From DATMER01 sp035556715 (GTDB taxonomy: Bacteria > Acidobacteriota > Thermoanaerobaculia > Multivoradales > UBA5704), in assembly GCA_035556715.1 (NCBI GenBank), contig DATMER010000078.1, positions 1 to 64,000 of the forward strand: DNA of 64,000 nucleotides. Direction: 5' to 3'. The stretch's first letter is position 1, and each line of letters begins with the position of its first letter. The notes under the pieces are model-generated. The model did not search any database. It worked only from the letters and a program-made list of their open reading frames with translations, and was not told the origin of the DNA. The position numbers and the translations under genes were made by a program. Of this stretch, positions 59,339 to 64,000 are shown piece after piece.

Positions 59339-60327
59339 CCCGCTCCAAGCTCAGCCTCTACGCGCAGCTCGCGCGGCCGTTCACGCTGCTGCCGCCGCTG
59401 CTCGGCATCATCTCGGGCGCGGTCTGCGCCTTCGGCTCGATCCACAACCCGGACCCCTCGCGGCAGGTGACCCTGTCGGTGATCTTCACCATCGTGCTCG
59501 GCTCGCTCTGCGCGAGCTTCATGAATGCGGCCTCGAACGCGATCAACCAGATCTACGACCTGGAGATCGACCGGGTGAACAAGCCCACCCGGCCGCTGGT
59601 GACGGGCGAGCTGTCGGTCCGGCAGGCGTGGGTTTTCACTTGGATCTTCTACGCTCTGGCCCTGATCCCGACCTGGCTGGTGGTGCCGTACCCCTACGAG
59701 ACCTTTCAGGAGAAGCTCACGGCACCGCTCTCCGAGCACGTCTGCTTCTTCATCTACCTGGCCGGGCTGATCTTCACCTTCGTCTACTCGGCGCCGGAGC
59801 TGGGGCGCACGAAGATCCGCGGTATGCTGGCGAACTTCACGATCGCGATCCCGCGCGGCATCCTGCTCAAGGTGGCGGGATGGGCGATGGTCGCCCGCGT
59901 CACCTACACCGAGCCCTGGTTCATCGGCTGCATCTTCGGCCTCTACCTGCTGGGAGCAGCCTCCACAAAAGACTTCGCGGACATGGAGGGGGACCGGGCC
60001 GGAGGCTGCAAGACCCTGCCGATCCTCTACGGAGTGGAGAGGGCCGCCTGGATGATCAGCCCGTTCTTCATCTTCCCCTGGCTGCTCATGCCCCTGGGCG
60101 CCTTCCTGGACGACCCGTTCGACCCCGGGCACAAGATCCTGACCGGCAATCCCTGGCTCCTGTCCGCCATGGGCGTTTTCTTCACGGTCTGGGGGATCTA
60201 CACGGTCTACCTGATCCTGCGCGACCCCAAGTCGCTGACGGAATCGGAGAATCATCCCTCGTGGAAGCACATGTACCTGATCATGATGGCGGCGCAGGTC
60301 GGCTTCGCGTTGGCGTACATTTTGTAA
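59335..60327 (+). CDS. UbiA-family prenyltransferase
   Basis: 330 residues, nine TM helices. Both Asp-rich loops are present: NQIYDLEIDRVNKPTRP and KDFADMEGDRAGG. Transfers a prenyl chain from a prenyl diphosphate to an aromatic or polar acceptor, as in homogentisate or chlorophyll synthases. The sequence after the second motif (CKTLPILYGVERAAW) is typical. The upstream kinase fusion would supply the prenyl diphosphate. Confidence 0.93.
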   Translation: MTRSKLSLYAQLARPFTLLPPLLGIISGAVCAFGSIHNPDPSRQVTLSVIFTIVLGSLCASFMNAASNAINQIYDLEIDRVNKPTRPLVTGELSVRQAWVFTWIFYALALIPTWLVVPYPYETFQEKLTAPLSEHVCFFIYLAGLIFTFVYSAPELGRTKIRGMLANFTIAIPRGILLKVAGWAMVARVTYTEPWFIGCIFGLYLLGAASTKDFADMEGDRAGGCKTLPILYGVERAAWMISPFFIFPWLLMPLGAFLDDPFDPGHKILTGNPWLLSAMGVFFTVWGIYTVYLILRDPKSLTESENHPSWKHMYLIMMAAQVGFALAYIL

Positions 60328-60354
60328 GTAAGATCGAGTGGAGGGGATATACCC

Positions 60355-60981
60355 ATGGCCAATGAACCTACGACTGTCAACGATACCGAACCCTTGACCC
60401 GTCCGATCGCGGACGAGCTCTCCTCTGCCGTAGCCGAGGACCTGGAGAGCTTCGACTCGGTCCAGGCCGAGCGCGACTCCGAGCGGGCCTTCACCGAGGA
60501 CGACGACCTGCCGAGCGACCGGCTGCTCTCCTTCTACGACCGCTTGCGGGAGAAGATCCTGCACACGGCGGAGAAGCGGGGCGGCAAGATGAGCGAGGGC
60601 GCGCTCAAGATGCTCCTGCTGGTCCCGGACGTCTTCATCCTGCTGGTTCGCCTGATGCTGGACAAGAACGTCCCCGGCTCGACCCGCGCCATGATCGGCG
60701 GAGCCCTGGCCTACTTCGTCCTGCCGGCCGACCTGCTCCCCGAGATGCTCCTGGGAGGCGTCGGCTTCATGGACGACCTCGTCCTGGCCACCGCGGTGCT
60801 CTCCCAGGCCTTCGGAGGCGAGCTGGAGCCCTACGCCCGCCGTCACTGGAGCGGTCCGGAGGACCTCCGGGTGGTGCTGCGCGACATCTCCGAGACCGCG
60901 CAGTCGCTGCTCGGACAGAACCTCTACGACAAGCTCAGGAGGCTGATGGGGCGGCGGGGGATCCGGCTGGACGAGAAGTAA
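60355..60981 (+). CDS. DUF1232 (YkvA-like) protein
   Basis: 208 residues with an acidic N-terminal extension (~55 residues) and a DUF1232 domain with two TM-like helices: STRAMIGGALAYFVLPADLL and GFMDDLVLATAVLSQAF. GAGGGG precedes ATG 60355. Function of DUF1232 is unknown. Last gene of the 49.4-61 kb operon; a GTGAGGG hairpin follows. Confidence 0.88.
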   Translation: MANEPTTVNDTEPLTRPIADELSSAVAEDLESFDSVQAERDSERAFTEDDDLPSDRLLSFYDRLREKILHTAEKRGGKMSEGALKMLLLVPDVFILLVRLMLDKNVPGSTRAMIGGALAYFVLPADLLPEMLLGGVGFMDDLVLATAVLSQAFGGELEPYARRHWSGPEDLRVVLRDISETAQSLLGQNLYDKLRRLMGRRGIRLDEK

Positions 60982-60984
60982 GGA

Positions 60985-61018
60985 GAGCCCTCACTCCCTG
61001 TTGGCTAGGGGGTGAGGG
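60985..61018. repeat. hairpin of the dispersed element type
   Basis: CCCTCACTCCC and GGGGGTGAGGG pair around TGTTGGCTA; between the ends of the operon and the convergent HD gene, probably a terminator. Confidence 0.55.
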
Positions 61019-61562
61019 TCCGCCGTCTCCGCAGCTCCTCGAACAGCTCCTGCACCACCTCGAACCCCCCGCCGGGGAAATTATCCGGGTTGTCCCAGAA
61101 CTCGGCCAGGGCCCCGGTGCCCCAGCGCTCGTAGGCCGCAACCTTCAGCATCAACTGCAGCTTGTCGCAGGCCTTGACCAGCCGGGCTTCGGGCGTGGTT
61201 CCGTCCTGGTACTCGCGGTAGAGGCCCATGGCCCGCTCCGGGAGCGGGGCGAGGACGTCGCCCATGGCCGCGAGCTCGGCGGTCTTCTTGGCCCCCTCGG
61301 GGAAGTACTGGGAGGCGGTGCGCGGCAGGTCGCCCACCCGCAGCTCGGCGAGATCGTGGACCAGGGCGATCTCCACGGCACGGTGCAGGTCGATCCCCTC
61401 GATCCGCGTCCCGAGCGCCCAGACCAGGAAGAGCACGTGCCAACTGTGCTCGGTCACACTCTCCGGATCGCTGACTCCGCGCAGCACATATCCGCTGCGG
61501 GGCACCCGGTCCAGGATCTGGAGCTCGAGGAAAAGATCGAGGAGGGAGTCGTTGCGTTTCAT
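61005..61562 (-). CDS. HD-domain phosphohydrolase (YfbR-like)
   Basis: 185 residues. HD signature: ESVTEHSWHVLFLVWALG (His) and VEIALVHDLAELRVGD (HD), with a late DKLQLMLKVAAYE. Fits the YfbR/HDDC2 5'-deoxynucleotidase group. ATG 61562 overlaps the dehydrogenase stop as ATGA. Confidence 0.93.
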   Translation of the reverse strand: MKRNDSLLDLFLELQILDRVPRSGYVLRGVSDPESVTEHSWHVLFLVWALGTRIEGIDLHRAVEIALVHDLAELRVGDLPRTASQYFPEGAKKTAELAAMGDVLAPLPERAMGLYREYQDGTTPEARLVKACDKLQLMLKVAAYERWGTGALAEFWDNPDNFPGGGFEVVQELFEELRRRRTLTP

Positions 61563-62512
61563 GGCTTCACCACGTTGATCGGTTCTCCCGCGGCGAACGC
61601 CACGACCTGATCGAAAGCCTGTCCGAAGTAGAGCTCGTAGCAGTCCTTCTCGACGTATCCGAGGTGCGGCGTGCACACCGCGTTGTCCATCGTGAGGAGC
61701 GGATGCTCGGCTCCGAAGACCGGCTCCTCCTCGTAGACGTCGACCGCTGCGGAACCGGGCCGGCCCTCGCGCAACGCGGCTTCGAGCGCACCGGTTTCGA
61801 TCAATTCGGCGCGGCTGGTGTTGACGAGGAGCGCGCCGGTCTTCATGCGCGCCAGATCGGCCGCGGTGAGGATGCCGCGCGTCTCCGCGCTCAGCTTGAT
61901 GTGCAGGGAGAGCACGTCCGACTGTTCGAGCAAGGTCTCCTTGCTATTCGCGGTCGAGTAGCCGTCGGCCCGGGCGCGGGAGAGCGAGCCCTCCCGTCCC
62001 CAGACGATCACGTTCATTCCGAATGCCCGTCCATAGCCCGCCACCAGGTTGCCGATCCTGCCGTATCCCCAGATGCCGAGCGTCCGCCCGTGCAGGCCGA
62101 TGCCGATCGTGCTCTGCCAGTGCCCGGAGCGCAATCGAGCCGTCTCCTTCGGGATGTGGCGCATGGCGGCGAGCACGAGAGCCCACGTGAGCTCTGCCGG
62201 AGCGTAGGGAGACCCGGTGCCCGCGGTGACCGTGACACCGCGCCGGGTGCAGGCGCCGACGTCGATGTGAGCGGTTCCCTTTCCCGTCTGACTGATCAAT
62301 TTCAAACGCGGCAGCCGGGCGAGCAGGGCGTCGCGAACCGGCGTGCGCTCGCGGATGAGCACGAGAGCCTCGGCGTTCTGAAACCTTTCCGCGAGAGCAT
62401 CGAGATCCTTGACCGTGTCGTTGTAGATCGAGATGTCATGACCCGCGAGCTTCGAGAAGCAGTCGAGGCGCCGCACGGCATCCTGATAATCGTCGGGGAT
62501 CACGACCTGCAT
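61559..62512 (-). CDS. D-2-hydroxyacid dehydrogenase
   Basis: 317 residues. NAD-binding GIWGYGRIGNLVAGYGRAFG, catalytic Arg in VNTSRAELIE, Glu in DVYEEEPVF, His in CTPHLGYVEK. Reduces 2-keto acids or oxidises D-2-hydroxyacids; substrate undetermined. ATG 62512 overlaps the DUF1304 stop by one base (TGATG). Confidence 0.95.
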   Translation of the reverse strand: MQVVIPDDYQDAVRRLDCFSKLAGHDISIYNDTVKDLDALAERFQNAEALVLIRERTPVRDALLARLPRLKLISQTGKGTAHIDVGACTRRGVTVTAGTGSPYAPAELTWALVLAAMRHIPKETARLRSGHWQSTIGIGLHGRTLGIWGYGRIGNLVAGYGRAFGMNVIVWGREGSLSRARADGYSTANSKETLLEQSDVLSLHIKLSAETRGILTAADLARMKTGALLVNTSRAELIETGALEAALREGRPGSAAVDVYEEEPVFGAEHPLLTMDNAVCTPHLGYVEKDCYELYFGQAFDQVVAFAAGEPINVVKP

Positions 62513-62868
62513 CAGAGATGCACCAGGACCAGAGCGAGAAGCGCCGGAGCTGCCTGGATCCAGAGGATGCGCCGGTTCACCGTGGCCGCTCCGTAGATCC
62601 CGGCCACGATCACACAACTGAGAAAGAAGATCTTGAGGTAGAAGCTGAAATGCGGCTCGGCCAGGAGCGACCAGATCAGCCCCGCGGCAAGGAAGCCGTT
62701 GTAGAGCCCCTGATTCGCCGCCAGTCCGGCCGATGCCTGGGCGAAATCGGGCTTCAGCCCGAACGTGCGCATACCGAAAGGTTTCGTCCAGAGAAACATC
62801 TCGAGCACCAGGAAGTAGAGGTGCAGCAGAGCCACGACTGCGATCAGGACATTGGCCGCCATGTTCAT
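62512..62868 (-). CDS. DUF1304 small membrane protein
   Basis: 118 residues, four TM helices, beginning MNMAANVLIAVVALLHLYFL with the family Glu-Met-Phe-Leu-Trp and continuing KPDFAQASAGLAANQGLYNG. Function unknown. ATG 62868 overlaps the dioxygenase stop (ATGA), and its own stop overlaps the dehydrogenase start, so it is tightly coupled. Confidence 0.9.
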   Translation of the reverse strand: MNMAANVLIAVVALLHLYFLVLEMFLWTKPFGMRTFGLKPDFAQASAGLAANQGLYNGFLAAGLIWSLLAEPHFSFYLKIFFLSCVIVAGIYGAATVNRRILWIQAAPALLALVLVHL

Positions 62869-63578
62869 TGTCTTTGTCTCCCGGCAGGCGACTGTACCAC
62901 CACCCACGCGAGCCCGAACGGCAGTTCGGACGCCGAGTACTCGATGTGGATCACGCGGCGGTGCCCGGCCCTGAGCGCCGCGGGCGAGGCATGCAGGAGA
63001 AGAGGCCTCATCAACAGGGCTCCCCCCTCGGGGATAGCGCAGATCACCTCGTCGACCTCGTCTCTCAATCGGGACACCTCGTCCTGAGAGAGACGCCCCA
63101 ACCGATGGCTGCCCGGGATCACTCGAAGCGCGCCGTTCTCCGCGGACGTTTCGTCGAGGTGGACCCGGACGGCGAGCATGCCGGCGAGGATCTCCACCGG
63201 GGGCTGAACATGGGGCACGCCATCCTTCACCGTCCAAGGCCCGAACCCCTCCGTCTCCCGCCGCTCGCGCACGGCGATGGTGAGATCCTGATGCCAGGGG
63301 ACCTTCCAGTTCGCGCCGGGAGTCTTGTCGAAGACCGTGACCTTGACGGGTCTGGCGGCGCTCCCGAGGACGGAACGGGCAAGGAGGGCGGGCGGGCCGC
63401 CGGAAGCAAAGTCACGAAGGATGGACGACTTTTCGGCGGCGTTGCGGATGCCGCCGGTCCGGGAGGACGGAAGCGCCAACCGGGAGATTTCGTCTCGCAG
63501 GATCGCGACCAAGTCTTCGGAGAGGATGGTCTCTATGATGGCGTAGCCAGCTTCGGCGAGGGCTTCTGCGAGGGCCAC
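62865..63578 (-). CDS. phytanoyl-CoA dioxygenase (PhyH) family protein
   Basis: 237 residues with an Fe(II)/2-oxoglutarate facial triad: HQD in VPWHQDLTIAV and a distal His in LLMRPLLLHASPAAL, followed by RRVIHIEYSA with the cosubstrate Arg. Hydroxylates a small or lipid substrate. Ends MNMAANV start of the DUF1304 gene as ATGA; the start ATG 63578 has no strong ribosome site. Confidence 0.9.
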   Translation of the reverse strand: MALAEALAEAGYAIIETILSEDLVAILRDEISRLALPSSRTGGIRNAAEKSSILRDFASGGPPALLARSVLGSAARPVKVTVFDKTPGANWKVPWHQDLTIAVRERRETEGFGPWTVKDGVPHVQPPVEILAGMLAVRVHLDETSAENGALRVIPGSHRLGRLSQDEVSRLRDEVDEVICAIPEGGALLMRPLLLHASPAALRAGHRRVIHIEYSASELPFGLAWVVVQSPAGRQRQ

Positions 63579-63638
63579 CGGCTGGGACCTGGGATCAGGT
63601 GGTCTTCGGTGCAGGATGCTCAGAGCTCTTCGCGTGGC

Positions 63639-63935
63639 TTACACTCCCGCCATTGCCCACCTCTTGGCGAGCTGCCGCATTGCTGCCTCATGTTCCGGCC
63701 AATCATGCAGGATCGCCGGGTCAAAGTCGGCTCCGTTGGGCCACACGAGCGTATGCACCTCCGGGTCGATCTCGACAGATGCGAAGACCGTCCGATCGCG
63801 GAGGAGCCCGTAGATCTCGCCTTCCAGGACGGGCTCCAAGTCGATATCCCTTGTACTGCCATCATCAAAGCCGACTCGAAGCCGATAGTTGCCGAGAAGC
63901 TCTACTGAAGTCACGCGGTAGATCGGGTGGCCCAT
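63639..63935 (-). CDS. DUF2442 protein
   Basis: 98 residues, two beta-sheets: YRVTSVELLGNYRLRVGFDDG then VHTLVWPNGADFDPAILHDW, the DUF2442 signature. These proteins often pair with DUF4160 toxin-antitoxin-like genes, but no partner is visible within the window. AAGGAGG precedes ATG 63935. Confidence 0.92.
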   Translation of the reverse strand: MGHPIYRVTSVELLGNYRLRVGFDDGSTRDIDLEPVLEGEIYGLLRDRTVFASVEIDPEVHTLVWPNGADFDPAILHDWPEHEAAMRQLAKRWAMAGV

Positions 63936-63960
63936 GCTGCCTCCTTAGCGCAGAGGGTCA

Positions 63961-63990
63961 ATTCTACTCGGCGCTTGACCTTGCTGCAAA
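63961..63990 (-). promoter_or_regulatory. sigma-70 promoter of the DUF2442 gene
   Basis: On the minus strand TTTGCA (63990-63985), 18 bases, TAGAAT (63966-63961), with about 20 bases to the ATG. Confidence 0.5.
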
Positions 63991-64000
63991 CGCTCCCAAT

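Overview
The window is GC-rich bacterial chromosome with dense, mostly tail-to-tail or operonic genes, Shine-Dalgarno starts and many ATGA/GTGA overlaps. The gene set points to a Gram-negative, aerobic Acidobacteriota-like bacterium (for example Thermoanaerobaculia): an LptD outer-membrane protein, a large TonB-dependent receptor with an N-terminal carboxypeptidase-regulatory-like domain behind a sigma-54 promoter, a kinase-like domain fused to a TonB C-terminus, DUF748, TPR and CsgG-type proteins. The phylum call is inference; no rRNA, tRNA or ribosomal protein gene is present to test it.

Layout. 0-6.3 kb: OPT transporter, patatin-like lipase, ATP-dependent DNA ligase, apaG, TerC protein. 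6.25-8.11 kb: an apparent insertion bounded by a 56-bp direct repeat shared between the 3' ends of terC and recQ; it carries a zinc-ribbon membrane protein and a degenerate palindromic repeat array. 8-17 kb: RecQ, DEAD-box helicase, VTT protein, TonB-dependent receptor. 17-20.9 kb: EVE/CPXCG pair, a small secreted Cys-rich protein, a second array of 20-bp repeats, then a cassette-like block (DHFR-family protein, attC-like hairpin, unknown gene). 20.9-41.6 kb: housekeeping genes (IMPase, RluA, DUF748, MGMT, two leaderless XRE regulators around a metal-ligand-less M24 protein, malic enzyme, CsgG-like, pseudokinase-TonB, MltG, RuvX, methyltransferase, PepSY, YdcF, aminotransferase, matrixin protease, hydrolase/TetR). 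41.6-49.1 kb: accessory region with hypothetical genes, an attC-like site, a truncated SDR, about 1.2 kb of three consecutive 21-bp repeat families, two small genes encoding internally repeated peptides, a TPR protein and a broken HTH gene. 49.4-61 kb: one long operon (thiolase, LptD, four nucleotide-sugar genes, an epimerase, a two-domain isoprenol kinase-like protein, UbiA prenyltransferase, DUF1232 protein), which looks like envelope glycan and prenyl-lipid biogenesis. 61-64 kb: a four-gene overlapping minus-strand operon (HD hydrolase, 2-hydroxyacid dehydrogenase, DUF1304, PhyH-like dioxygenase) and a DUF2442 gene.

The most unusual signal is a set of non-coding tandem arrays (6.4, 18.4, 44.9, 45.4 and 45.8 kb). 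They have unrelated consensus sequences but share a unit length of about 20-21 bp (two helical turns), several have internal dyad symmetry, and each lies beside accessory or inserted DNA. The second is a pair of small genes whose repeated peptides differ almost only by synonymous codons, so the peptides themselves appear to be under selection.
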